Shown in pieces: positions 5,987 to 12,505 of a stretch of 12,505 nucleotides of DNA (positions are counted from its first letter, which is position 1; each line of letters starts with the position of its first letter). The notes under the pieces are model-generated. The model searched no databases. It was not told the origin of the DNA and saw nothing but the letters and a program-made list of their open reading frames with translations. This DNA is from CAZVAO01 sp964625175 (GTDB lineage Bacteria; Bacillota; UBA994; PWPR01), in assembly GCA_964625175.1 (NCBI GenBank), contig CAZVAO010000075.1, positions 1 through 12,505 on the forward strand, given 5' to 3'. The translations under genes and the position numbers were made by a program.

Positions 5987-7501
5987 ATGAAAGAACTAAT
6001 CATATACTTTACCTCCGATGTGCACGGCTACCTCTATCCAACCGATTATCGCGATAATACCCCAAAGAAGCTCGGTTATTTTAATATGATCGAGGCCTTT
6101 CAAAAAGATGGCAATACCCTCATTATTGATGGCGGCGACACCATCCAAGGCTCCCCACTTGCCACGTATCTTCAAGCAAACCGCCGTACACCTCACCCCA
6201 TCGCACAAGTACTGAATCTAGGAGACTACGACTATATCGTCTTGGGAAACCATGATTTTAACTATGGCTACGATTATTTAATCCAGTATCTGCAAGACTC
6301 CAATGCACGTTGCCTCACTGCGAATGTGGCAAATATTAAAGAGCCTGGACTCATCCATCCCTATGCAATCAAAACCCTAGAGAATGGCCTGCGAATCGGC
6401 ATTCTAGGCATTACAACCGATTTCATCAATTACTGGGAACAGCCGCGTCATCTCGTCAATTTTAGAATTGATCAGACTATGGAAACTATTCAACAATACC
6501 ACGATCTTATTAAAGCCCAATGTGATATTTTTATTGGTGTCTATCATGGTGGTTTTGAATGCGATCGTTCCACCGGGCAAATGCTTTCAGATAGTTCAGA
6601 AAATATCTCCTGCCGCATCTGTCAACACTTTGACTTTGATATTCTACTCACGGGTCATCAGCATACTGCTGTCGCTGACGAAATCCTATTCGGCACGCAC
6701 ATCGTTCAAACACCCCCTAATGGCAGCCAATATGCCCTCTTGCGAGTACAATATTCAGACCGCTTAATGAGTGTTAGCAGTCAGTTGCATACCGCCCCCA
6801 TCTACACACAGCTGGCGGTCCCACATGAAATCACCCAACTTGAAGAAGAAGTGCAAACCTGGCTCGATCAACCGGTTGGCTGGCTTAATATGGAGCTGTT
6901 GCCCAGTGATCATTTAACCATGGCCTATAATGGACATCCTTTGGCAAACTTCTTTAATCACGTGCAACTAACGGTCAGCGGCGCCGATATCTCCTGCACA
7001 TCCTTTGCGAACTCAATTAAAGGCTTCAATAAACGCGTCACCATACGCGATATTGTCTCCACCTATGTTTACCCTAATACGTTGGTGGTACTAGAAGTGA
7101 CTGGGGAAATTCTCAAACAGGCTCTGGAACGCTGTGCCTCCTATTTTGACCTCGACCACACCGGACAGGTTCAAATAGCCAAAACCTTTCTAAAGCCTAA
7201 GCTCGAGCACTATAATTATGACTACTTCAGTGGGATTGACTATGTTTTTGATCTCCGACAACCCGTTGGATCGCGGGTATCTTCGATCGTTTTCAAGGGA
7301 GCAGAAGTTCAACCCGAGCAAAAATTCAAATTAGCGATGAACAATTACCGAGCCTCCGGTGTTGGGGGATATGAATTCTATCGCTCGGCACCGCTGATTA
7401 AAGATTTTCAAACCGATATGAGTGAATTGATTATCAATTATTTCCTTGAAAATCCGAATGTTACCGTGGATCACAGCGCTCACTACACGGTTGTCAGTTA
7501 G
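5987..7501 (+). CDS. Cytoplasmic 5'-nucleotidase / cyclic phosphodiesterase-type metallophosphoesterase
   Basis: A 504-residue two-domain enzyme of the UshA/YfkN/YunD type, which removes phosphate from nucleotides or related esters with two bound metal ions. The N-terminal calcineurin-like domain holds the metal motifs SDVHG (Asp11, His13), GGDTIQGSP (49-57, Asp51), GNHDF (87-91), a His in YHGG (187) and GHQH (223-226). The C-terminal nucleotide-binding domain (about 300-480) has SGADIS, VYPNTLVVLEVTGEILK and NNYRASGVGGYEFY near 448-461; the last reads SGVGGY where many members have SGGDGY. There is no signal peptide or anchor, so unlike UshA it should be cytoplasmic. The Shine-Dalgarno AAAGGAT (5973-5979) lies 7 nt upstream. 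It follows the APH-like gene by 125 nt and is convergent with the ABC operon. Exact substrate is unknown; UDP-sugars or 2',3'-cyclic nucleotides are also possible. Confidence 0.9.
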   Translation: MKELIIYFTSDVHGYLYPTDYRDNTPKKLGYFNMIEAFQKDGNTLIIDGGDTIQGSPLATYLQANRRTPHPIAQVLNLGDYDYIVLGNHDFNYGYDYLIQYLQDSNARCLTANVANIKEPGLIHPYAIKTLENGLRIGILGITTDFINYWEQPRHLVNFRIDQTMETIQQYHDLIKAQCDIFIGVYHGGFECDRSTGQMLSDSSENISCRICQHFDFDILLTGHQHTAVADEILFGTHIVQTPPNGSQYALLRVQYSDRLMSVSSQLHTAPIYTQLAVPHEITQLEEEVQTWLDQPVGWLNMELLPSDHLTMAYNGHPLANFFNHVQLTVSGADISCTSFANSIKGFNKRVTIRDIVSTYVYPNTLVVLEVTGEILKQALERCASYFDLDHTGQVQIAKTFLKPKLEHYNYDYFSGIDYVFDLRQPVGSRVSSIVFKGAEVQPEQKFKLAMNNYRASGVGGYEFYRSAPLIKDFQTDMSELIINYFLENPNVTVDHSAHYTVVS

Positions 7502-7532
7502 TTTCTGTTGATCCACCATAATTGAAGAAATG

Positions 7533-7570
7533 AAGGCTCCTCACCATTTAGGCGAGGAGCCTTTATTATT
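7533..7570. terminator. Bidirectional intrinsic terminator
   Basis: AAGGCTCCTC (7533-7542) and GAGGAGCCTT (7554-7563) form a perfect 10-bp stem with an 11-nt loop, followed on the plus strand by TATTATT. On the minus strand the same hairpin is followed by TTCATTTCTTC. It lies 31 nt after the nucleotidase stop and about 20 nt after the last gene of the ABC operon, so it probably ends both converging transcripts. Confidence 0.85.
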
Positions 7571-7590
7571 GTTAGATTAAACGCAGAGAA

Positions 7591-8400
7591 TTAACCCCGT
7601 GCCAATTTTGAGCGAATTTTTGAAGAATATCGCTCTACCACCAATACCAGGACAATCAGTCCAATCAGAATAGAACCCACTTCATGCCAACGGTATGCGC
7701 TCATAGCAAAAAGCAAGGGCGCTCCGATGCCACCTGCCCCAACTAAACCAAGAATCGAGGCGTTTTTTAAGTTGATCTCAAAGCGGTAGATCACTGTAGA
7801 GAGGAAGTTCGTCATCAGCTGCGGCAAAATCCCATAGCGGATTTTCTCGAAAGTGTTGCAACCGGCAGCATCAAGAGACTCAATAATACCATGATCTAAG
7901 TCCTCAATTGACTCAATATACAACTTGGCGATCATGCCAATCGACGTAACGGACAGCGTCAAGACACCCGTAAAGGGACCTGGCCCAGCTACGCGTATAA
8001 ACATTAAGCCATAGACAAAAGCGGGGATCGTGCGAATCGCTGCAATCAGAAAGACGCCGATGCGGTTAAAGGGTTTGACTACAATATTACTTGAGGCGAT
8101 AAATGCCATTGGCACCGCCAAAAAAGAGCCGATCAGAGTTCCTAATAAGGCAATGCTAATTGTCTCGAGTAAGAGATAGGGAACACCCTGTTTGGTGAGA
8201 TTAAATAGAAAACTGAGGTCTGGTGTTAAAATTCCTGTGAAAATGCTCTTAGCAATTTGCATCCCCTTCTCTGATAGTCCATTGAAGACTATAGTTGAGG
8301 AGGACCAGATCATTGCCCCAGCAATGATTGCCGCTATGAGTAAATTGCGAATTAGCACTTTTGGTTCTGCTGCCAAAGCAGTTTGAATGTGTTCTTTCAT
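7591..8400 (-). CDS. phnE: Phosphonate-family ABC transporter permease PhnE (second copy)
   Basis: A 269-residue inner-membrane permease of the PhnE family, one of two that form the pore of the importer. Hydrophobic segments are visible near 18-38, 75-103, 114-135, 142-160, about 195-225 and 240-256. The cytoplasmic coupling helix that docks on the ATPase is ESLDAAGCNTFEKIRYGILPQ-like (174-194), and the family-typical VGAGGIG follows at 220-226. The ATG directly follows the TAG stop of the upstream permease gene, with GGAGG placed 9 nt upstream inside that gene's last codons, so the two are translationally linked. It is the last gene of the operon and is followed by the shared terminator. The two permeases differ clearly in sequence, which suggests a heterodimer rather than a recent duplication. 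Confidence 0.92.
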   Translation of the reverse strand: MKEHIQTALAAEPKVLIRNLLIAAIIAGAMIWSSSTIVFNGLSEKGMQIAKSIFTGILTPDLSFLFNLTKQGVPYLLLETISIALLGTLIGSFLAVPMAFIASSNIVVKPFNRIGVFLIAAIRTIPAFVYGLMFIRVAGPGPFTGVLTLSVTSIGMIAKLYIESIEDLDHGIIESLDAAGCNTFEKIRYGILPQLMTNFLSTVIYRFEINLKNASILGLVGAGGIGAPLLFAMSAYRWHEVGSILIGLIVLVLVVERYSSKIRSKLARG

Positions 8401-9222
8401 CTAAGTCAACCTCCCTCTCAGGTAACGACTCAGACTCTCAATCAAGACGACTGTTACAAAAAGCAAGAGGATAATCATGCCGACCATACCGTATTGGCGC
8501 CAGCCCAGCTTTTCAAATAGCAGCAATCCGATTCCGCCTGCGCCAACATAACCAAGGATGGCCGCATAACGCACATTCACCTCGAAGCTGTAAAGACAGA
8601 TTGAGAGATAAGTTGGCAGAATCTGAGGAATAATGGATGCCGCAAACGCTTCTACCTTTGTTGCGCCCAATGATTCCATTGCTTCAAACGGCCCCATATC
8701 CACAGTCTCAATCTGCTCATAGAGCATCTTATTCACAATACCAAACGTAAAGATCCCAATCGCCAAGGTCCCTGCAAAGGTTCCAAGTCCGAAGATATAA
8801 GTGGCAATCAGTGCAATAATAAGCGTCGGTAGCGTTCTGAGAACACTGAATATCGCTCTTACCGCCTGAAGCAACACTTTGTTGCTATTAATGTTGGAAG
8901 ATGAGAGTACTGCGAATGGGCCAGCACAGATTGCGCCGATCAAAGAACCCAATAATGACATTTTGATGGTGTCAATCAATGGCTTTAAGATGTTACTGGT
9001 ATAACTAACATCTGGTGGCACCATGCGGGCTAAAATATTGAAAAATTCATAACCCCGCTCAAAAATTGTCGAAATCTTGAAACTTGTAACCTGTATAGCA
9101 ATATAAGAAACGATCAACAGAGCAATCACGATATATGGCGTCAGCGGTCTAGGTGGCGTAATGACCTTGCCATCACCGAGGGTGATATCCTCAGGTACAA
9201 AAATGCGTTTAATAAAACCCAT
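8401..9222 (-). CDS. phnE: Phosphonate-family ABC transporter permease PhnE (first copy)
   Basis: A 273-residue inner-membrane permease. After a polar N-terminal segment of about 28 residues come membrane segments near 29-47, 85-105, 118-146, 149-165, about 200-232 and 244-263. The ATPase-coupling loop is EAMESLGATKVEAFAASIIPQ-like (180-200), with the EAM..LGA signature of importer permeases, and VGAGGIG lies at 226-232. The ATG shares one base with the TAA stop of phnC (TAATG), and GGAGG sits 7 nt upstream, a classic coupled junction. Together with the next permease, PhnC and PhnD it completes the transporter. The longer N-terminal tail compared with the second permease is the main visible difference. 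Confidence 0.92.
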   Translation of the reverse strand: MGFIKRIFVPEDITLGDGKVITPPRPLTPYIVIALLIVSYIAIQVTSFKISTIFERGYEFFNILARMVPPDVSYTSNILKPLIDTIKMSLLGSLIGAICAGPFAVLSSSNINSNKVLLQAVRAIFSVLRTLPTLIIALIATYIFGLGTFAGTLAIGIFTFGIVNKMLYEQIETVDMGPFEAMESLGATKVEAFAASIIPQILPTYLSICLYSFEVNVRYAAILGYVGAGGIGLLLFEKLGWRQYGMVGMIILLLFVTVVLIESLSRYLRGRLT

Positions 9223-9989
9223 TACAATACCTCCAAACTAGCCTCAGGTTTATGTTCCTTACCATAGATCGTTTCCAGAACCGCATCATCCACCTGGCCC
9301 GCTGGCCCGTCATAGACGATTTCACCCGCTTTGATACCAATCACACGGTCTGCATAACGCAATGCCAAGTCAACATGGTGGATATTAATGATGATTGTAA
9401 TATTTAATTCCTGGTTAATCCTCTTGAAGTCACCCATAACCTGAGCAGCCGTTACAGGGTCGAGTGAGGCAACCGGCTCGTCCGCTAGAATAATCTGCGG
9501 ATCCTGTGCCAAAGTGCGGGCAACTGCTACCCGCTGCATCTGACCTCCAGAGAGCTGGTCAGCACGCGTATAGGCTTTTTCCAGAATACCAACCTTGTCC
9601 AATGCCTCAAGAGCTTTAATCTTATCCTCCCGAGAATACAGTCCCAGCATTGACTTCCAGAGTGGCATATCAGGAACACGTGATGCTAGCACATTCTTGA
9701 TTACCGTTGTACGAGACACCAAATTGAAAGACTGGAATACCATGCCGATTCTTCTTCTAAATCGACGCAAATCTTTACCCTTTAAATCATTCACCTCATG
9801 GCCGTTCACATTCAATGAACCGCCTGTTATATCATGCATCCGGTTTACCGTCCGGATTAAGGTGGATTTTCCCGCCCCCGACAATCCGATAATGGCGATG
9901 AACTCACCCTGTTCGATGTCCAGCGTGACATTCTTCAGTGCTTGTACCCCGCCTGGATAGGTTTTGTCAACGTTTCTAAATTTAATCAC
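9222..9989 (-). CDS. phnC: Phosphonate-family ABC transporter ATPase PhnC
   Basis: A 255-residue ATPase that powers the importer from the cytoplasmic side. All motifs are intact: Walker A GLSGAGKST (35-43), Q-loop VFQ (Gln86), signature LSGGQ (146-150), Walker B IILADEP (166-172, catalytic Glu171) and the switch His204 in INIHHVD. The insertion after the Q-loop, NVLASRVPDMPLWKSMLGL (99-117), is typical of the PhnC subfamily. The start is set at the GTG at 9989, because AGGAGAGG (9999-10006) lies 9 nt upstream and the protein then begins IKFRNVDKTY as in relatives. An in-frame ATG at 10034 lies inside an RNA hairpin arm without a Shine-Dalgarno. Upstream is a structured spacer after phnD; downstream it overlaps phnE by one base. 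Confidence 0.94.
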   Translation of the reverse strand: MIKFRNVDKTYPGGVQALKNVTLDIEQGEFIAIIGLSGAGKSTLIRTVNRMHDITGGSLNVNGHEVNDLKGKDLRRFRRRIGMVFQSFNLVSRTTVIKNVLASRVPDMPLWKSMLGLYSREDKIKALEALDKVGILEKAYTRADQLSGGQMQRVAVARTLAQDPQIILADEPVASLDPVTAAQVMGDFKRINQELNITIIINIHHVDLALRYADRVIGIKAGEIVYDGPAGQVDDAVLETIYGKEHKPEASLEVL

Positions 9990-9998
9990 TGTAAGTTT

Positions 9999-10006
9999 CC
10001 TCTCCT
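9999..10006 (-). promoter_or_regulatory. Ribosome binding site that fixes the phnC start at GTG
   Basis: AGGAGAGG on the minus strand lies 9 nt before the GTG at 9989. The nearest repeat hairpin ends at 10017, only 10 nt upstream, so folding there could affect access to this site. Confidence 0.75.
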
Positions 10007-10016
10007 GAAGGTAAGA

Positions 10017-10121
10017 AAGCCCATGCGTATACATGAGCTTCAGACTGACGACAATTCCATATTATATTATCACAGCAATGTTTCATCGTCAATCTGAAGC
10101 TCATGCACTTGGCATGAGCTT
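10017..10121 (-). promoter_or_regulatory. Structured phnD-phnC spacer with competing hairpins
   Basis: In the minus-strand transcript four related elements occur in order: 1, AAGCTCATGC (10112-10121); 2, GCATGAGCTT (10097-10106); 3, AAGCTCATG (10032-10040); 4, CATGGGCTT (10017-10025). Elements 1 and 2 form a 10-bp hairpin with a 5-nt loop. Elements 3 and 4 form a 9-bp hairpin (one G-U) with a 6-nt loop, followed by TTCTT. Elements 2 and 3 lie within larger arms (10086-10105 and 10032-10051) that can form a 20-bp stem with one G-U pair and a 34-nt loop, excluding both small hairpins. The structures are seen in the sequence; a role in differential expression or mRNA stability is inference. Confidence 0.7.
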
Positions 10122-10131
10122 ACACATATGT

Positions 10132-11169
10132 TTATTGGATCGATTTCAGGAATTCTTGAGCGGCACGTGCGCCGTCATAGTCTTCAGAAACAGCCTTTTG
10201 GTAACCCTCATGTGCATAGATATCGATAACTGCTAAACCCTCTTCAGTTTTAGCGATATTGATAAAGGCATCTTGCAACGCCGCTTTAAATTCAGGTGTC
10301 ATATCAGCATTATTGTTAGTGACAGAAATCGTATCATTGTAGATTCCTTCTGTAACACCAACCACATTGGTTTGCTCCCAAATGGATCCATCAGCACCGA
10401 AATCGGTATTCCACTTGTCAGCATAATCGCGACGAGCATCCGCGTAGAAAGTGGCTACGTCAATCATACCAGAAGCCAATTGAGCAACAGAAGAGCCGTA
10501 GGAATCAGTTTGAACTTTGGTGGTGATATCACTGAGTGTAATACCAAATTGGTCTTCTAGCCAAAGTGATGGATAGATATAACCAGAGGATGATGTTGCA
10601 GAACGAACACCCCAGTTAAGCCCCATCATGTCTTCTTTTGTCAAAGCTTCGCCGTTATTAACTTTAGCAGCAATGGCTTGACCTTTTTCAGAAGGGCCAG
10701 CAACAATTAAACCTTTATAATAAGTAACTTGTGGGCCGTCACCTGTTGTAGGTAACCCATCATTCCAGTCGGCAGCTACATCTGAATCTTTATTAAGACC
10801 AGCACGCGTAGCCGTTAAAATGACATCACAACCATCATCATACAATACATAAGTGCCGCCAGGAATAAGACCAACATGAGCGGTACCAGCACTGAGTGCT
10901 TCGCCAACAGCTTCATAAGATGTACCGACTTGAATATCAACTTCGCCGATCTCATAACCCATCGTAGCTAACTCGTTAATGAGCAATTCTTTTAAAGGTT
11001 CGGTAGCGGTTACAATCTCTTCAGGCTCACGGGAAGGTACAAAGTAAACAACCAATTTTTCGATTGTAGTTGTGTCGTCTGCGGGGGGATCAACAGCTTC
11101 TGGTGTACATCCTGCAAATAGAGATGTGGCAAGCACAAGCATTAAAGCGATTGTTAACAGTTTTTTCAT
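10132..11169 (-). CDS. phnD: Phosphonate/phosphite-family substrate-binding lipoprotein PhnD
   Basis: The 345-residue extracytoplasmic binding protein of the importer. It starts with a lipoprotein signal: MKKLLTIALM and a hydrophobic core, then the lipobox LFAGC, so Cys21 should be lipidated and the protein anchored on the outer face of the membrane. A short Pro/Asp/Thr-rich linker (22-36) follows. The periplasmic-binding core has family features: VPSREPEEI (44-52), YEAVGEALSAG...GLIPGGTYVLY (85-110), and SATSSSGYIYPS (190-201), which corresponds to the Ser/Thr loop that holds the phosphonate oxygens in PhnD, plus MIDVATFYADARRDY (235-249). GGAGG (11176-11180) lies 6 nt upstream of the ATG. 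It is the first gene of the operon. Ligand (phosphonate, phosphite, hypophosphite or another oxyanion) cannot be fixed by eye. Confidence 0.93.
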   Translation of the reverse strand: MKKLLTIALMLVLATSLFAGCTPEAVDPPADDTTTIEKLVVYFVPSREPEEIVTATEPLKELLINELATMGYEIGEVDIQVGTSYEAVGEALSAGTAHVGLIPGGTYVLYDDGCDVILTATRAGLNKDSDVAADWNDGLPTTGDGPQVTYYKGLIVAGPSEKGQAIAAKVNNGEALTKEDMMGLNWGVRSATSSSGYIYPSLWLEDQFGITLSDITTKVQTDSYGSSVAQLASGMIDVATFYADARRDYADKWNTDFGADGSIWEQTNVVGVTEGIYNDTISVTNNNADMTPEFKAALQDAFINIAKTEEGLAVIDIYAHEGYQKAVSEDYDGARAAQEFLKSIQ

Positions 11170-11206
11170 AGTTTTCCTCCAATATATTTTATAATAGCAC
11201 TTTCAG

Positions 11207-11235
11207 ATTATACCACGAAAACCACCTCTGAATAA
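11207..11235 (-). promoter_or_regulatory. Promoter of the phnDCEE operon with extended -10
   Basis: The minus strand has a perfect TATAAT (11207-11212) preceded by TGG, an extended -10 motif, 37 nt upstream of the phnD start codon. A -35 in the right place (TTATTC, 17 nt further up, 11230-11235) is weak, as is common with extended -10 promoters and with activator-dependent ones. Confidence 0.65.
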
Positions 11236-11261
11236 AGCGCTTTTACTTAAGTAATCGTGGT
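11212..11261. promoter_or_regulatory. Candidate operator palindromes at the phnD promoter
   Basis: A perfect inverted repeat ACCACGA (11212-11218) and TCGTGGT (11255-11261) brackets the promoter and touches the -10. Inside it lie two adjoining perfect palindromes, AAAGCGCTTT (11234-11243) and TTACTTAAGTAA (11243-11254), at and just upstream of the -35 position. These could be regulator binding sites. I do not see clear PhoP-type TTAACA direct repeats. Confidence 0.4.
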
Positions 11262-11365
11262 TTAGTCGAATATATTGTATACAGTTTTATTATCCGCTAT
11301 AAGTTGAAATATGCATTATTAAGAGTATGCTAACTACATTTGGATTTAATGAGGTTGGGCTAGGC

Positions 11366-11395
11366 AAAGGTCCATACCAGACCATCCCTACCTTT
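11366..11395 (-). repeat. Inverted repeat after the edge gene
   Basis: AAAGGT (11366-11371) and ACCTTT (11390-11395) form a 6-bp stem with an 18-nt loop shortly after the stop of the gene at 11402. A competing inner helix GGTC/GACC exists. There is no T run, so it is a weak terminator candidate at most. Confidence 0.25.
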
Positions 11396-11401
11396 AGCTA
11401 T

Positions 11402-12505
11402 TTAATTCGCGGGAAAACGAAGTTCCCAACCTTGACTTTCAAGTTTTTTTATCTCTTCAATATGATCTGTGATGTGCAAATACCAGCCCTCCCCTAGGAT
11501 TACATCTTCAGCTGGGTTGATAAACGTATAGGCACGTCTAGTTTCGGTCGCATGACGGGTTACTGCGTACAGCTTAGCTGTTGAAGATAGTTCAGCCCGC
11601 AACTCCGCAATCGATAGACCGATAAACGCCTGAGCAGGGCAGATATCGTATACTTTATTGGGACTATAACGCGCCTTGCGCTCATGAATTATCGTTTCGA
11701 TTAAAGACCACATACCTCCAGACACTAATGAGTGCCCCCCGACAACAACAGGGAAAGGTGCCTCCTTTACTGCCTGAGTAAACGCCTTCAACCACTCATT
11801 TTCAATCTTCTCAGGTAGGAGCAGATCGGAGTAAAACCGATCGCTATCCGAGAGGTGCAGTTTTTTATGGGCAAATAGCACACGACTATCGATAAAAGCA
11901 ACGTGAACAAATTTGCTTAAATAATTCAAGAACTCCCGCGCTCCCAGAATTTCCATAAAGCCGCCAACCAGGGATTCTACTAGATTGTTCTGTTCCCTAC
12001 CCAATGATTTCATGCCGCGCTCTTCAGAATACACCCGCATATAACAGCGGATATGGGCGTTAATGTGAGCAAGCACTGGGGCTCCTACTCTTCCACTCAT
12101 TAAGCCATCTGCATATGGTAGCGCTAAATAGTTCTTAGCGTGCAAAAGATGCGAAGTGTCGTAATTCAACGTCTCGAAAGCTTGTCGGGTATGTTCTCCA
12201 GTTTTAGGATTAATAGAGAGCACCAACATATCAGTTGGCGTATCGATGTCAAAGTGGATACCCGTAGAATCAGGCATGATGACTTTACGGAGTCCAACAT
12301 CATGTAACCTATTGGCTAATGAATTGTCTGCAGTCGGCAAGTTCTGTATCCGATTAATAGCTTGAGCGGGTGCAAACACAACGATATCCGCAGATTGGAT
12401 GTTGTTCGTTAAAACGGTATGTGGTTCTGCAATTACTTCACGGCAAAACGCACCAATTTCAGTAATATTCAATAGTGGACCAGCCGCCCCACCAATATAA
12501 AACAC
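11402..12505 (-). CDS. Partial protein: end of a MobA-like nucleotidyltransferase fold fused to an unknown domain
   Basis: Only the C-terminal 367 residues are in the window; the frame is open to the right edge, where a GTG codon happens to fall, so the true start is outside. Residues about 1-100 resemble the second half of a MobA/GlmU-like nucleotidyltransferase: YIGGAAGPLL, TVLTNNIQSADIVVFAPA (30-47), DNSLANRL (60-67) and FDIDTPTDML (85-94), the last matching the DIDTP.D motif that closes the active site in such enzymes. Residues about 100-367 match nothing I recognise. They contain REQNNLVESLVGGFMEILG (170-188), VVVGGHSLVSGGMWSLIE (253-270) and DVILGEGWYLHI (334-345), and look soluble. Without the N-terminal glycine-rich loop the nucleotidyltransferase call stays provisional. 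Its neighbour downstream is the phn operon, 232 nt away with its own promoter. Confidence 0.55.
   Translation of the reverse strand: MFYIGGAAGPLLNITEIGAFCREVIAEPHTVLTNNIQSADIVVFAPAQAINRIQNLPTADNSLANRLHDVGLRKVIMPDSTGIHFDIDTPTDMLVLSINPKTGEHTRQAFETLNYDTSHLLHAKNYLALPYADGLMSGRVGAPVLAHINAHIRCYMRVYSEERGMKSLGREQNNLVESLVGGFMEILGAREFLNYLSKFVHVAFIDSRVLFAHKKLHLSDSDRFYSDLLLPEKIENEWLKAFTQAVKEAPFPVVVGGHSLVSGGMWSLIETIIHERKARYSPNKVYDICPAQAFIGLSIAELRAELSSTAKLYAVTRHATETRRAYTFINPAEDVILGEGWYLHITDHIEEIKKLESQGWELRFPAN

Noticed and set aside
9990..10034. A longer PhnC beginning at the ATG at 10034
   Set aside because: No Shine-Dalgarno precedes it, it lies in a hairpin arm, and the extra 15 residues are not part of the ATPase fold; the GTG at 9989 has a strong ribosome binding site.
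10032..10105. The 20-bp inverted repeat as insertion-sequence ends or an attachment site
   Set aside because: Only 34 nt lie between the arms, there is no transposase or integrase, no target duplication, and the mismatch is of G-U type in the transcript, which fits RNA structure better.
11170..11401. A PhoP (Pho box) site upstream of phnD
   Set aside because: I looked for regularly spaced TTAACA-type direct repeats on both strands and found none; only palindromes are present.

Overview
The window looks like chromosomal DNA of a Gram-positive-type, moderately low-GC Bacillota (Firmicutes). The reasons are an MreB/Mbl actin with a stretch of morphogenesis and wall genes, a YueI/DUF1694 protein (a Bacillota family), a MurG with the SRGDQIQNA motif usual in that phylum, strong GGAGG-type ribosome binding sites, sigma-A-like promoters and a lipoprotein binding protein. 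I cannot place it more finely. No rRNA, tRNA, transposase, phage gene or CRISPR array was seen.

Layout. (1) Positions 1-4941, all on the minus strand: mreB; a protein that looks like a catalytically altered orotidine-5'-phosphate decarboxylase relative; a yueI homologue; and a two-gene operon of a HAD phosphatase and murG overlapping by 8 nt. (2) Positions 4942-5078: a compact divergent promoter region with one good sigma-A-like promoter in each direction. (3) Positions 5079-7501, plus strand: an APH/choline-kinase-like phosphotransferase, then a cytoplasmic two-domain 5'-nucleotidase-type metallophosphoesterase. (4) A bidirectional terminator at about 7533-7570. (5) Positions 7591-11169, minus strand: a complete PhnD-PhnC-PhnE-PhnE importer of the phosphonate/phosphite family, transcribed phnD first. 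(6) Positions 11402-12505, minus strand: the 3' part of an uncharacterised gene that joins the end of a MobA-like nucleotidyltransferase fold to about 260 residues of unknown type.

How the genes may work together. MreB and MurG both serve peptidoglycan growth (cytoskeletal guidance and lipid II synthesis), although they are in separate transcription units. The importer is a complete ABC system (lipoprotein, ATPase, two permeases), but no C-P lyase, phosphonatase or phosphite dehydrogenase gene lies in the window, so its substrate is open. It converges on a phosphate-releasing enzyme gene and shares a terminator with it, which is at most a loose phosphorus theme.

Most interesting items: the OMP-decarboxylase-like protein, whose catalytic Lys/Asp positions read Met, Arg and Glu; the phnD-phnC spacer, which carries four related copies of a 9-10 nt element able to form mutually exclusive RNA hairpins; and the nucleotidyltransferase fusion of unknown function at the right edge. 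Start codons were revised from the longest ORF for four genes (OMPDC-like, yueI, HAD, phnC) using visible Shine-Dalgarno sequences.
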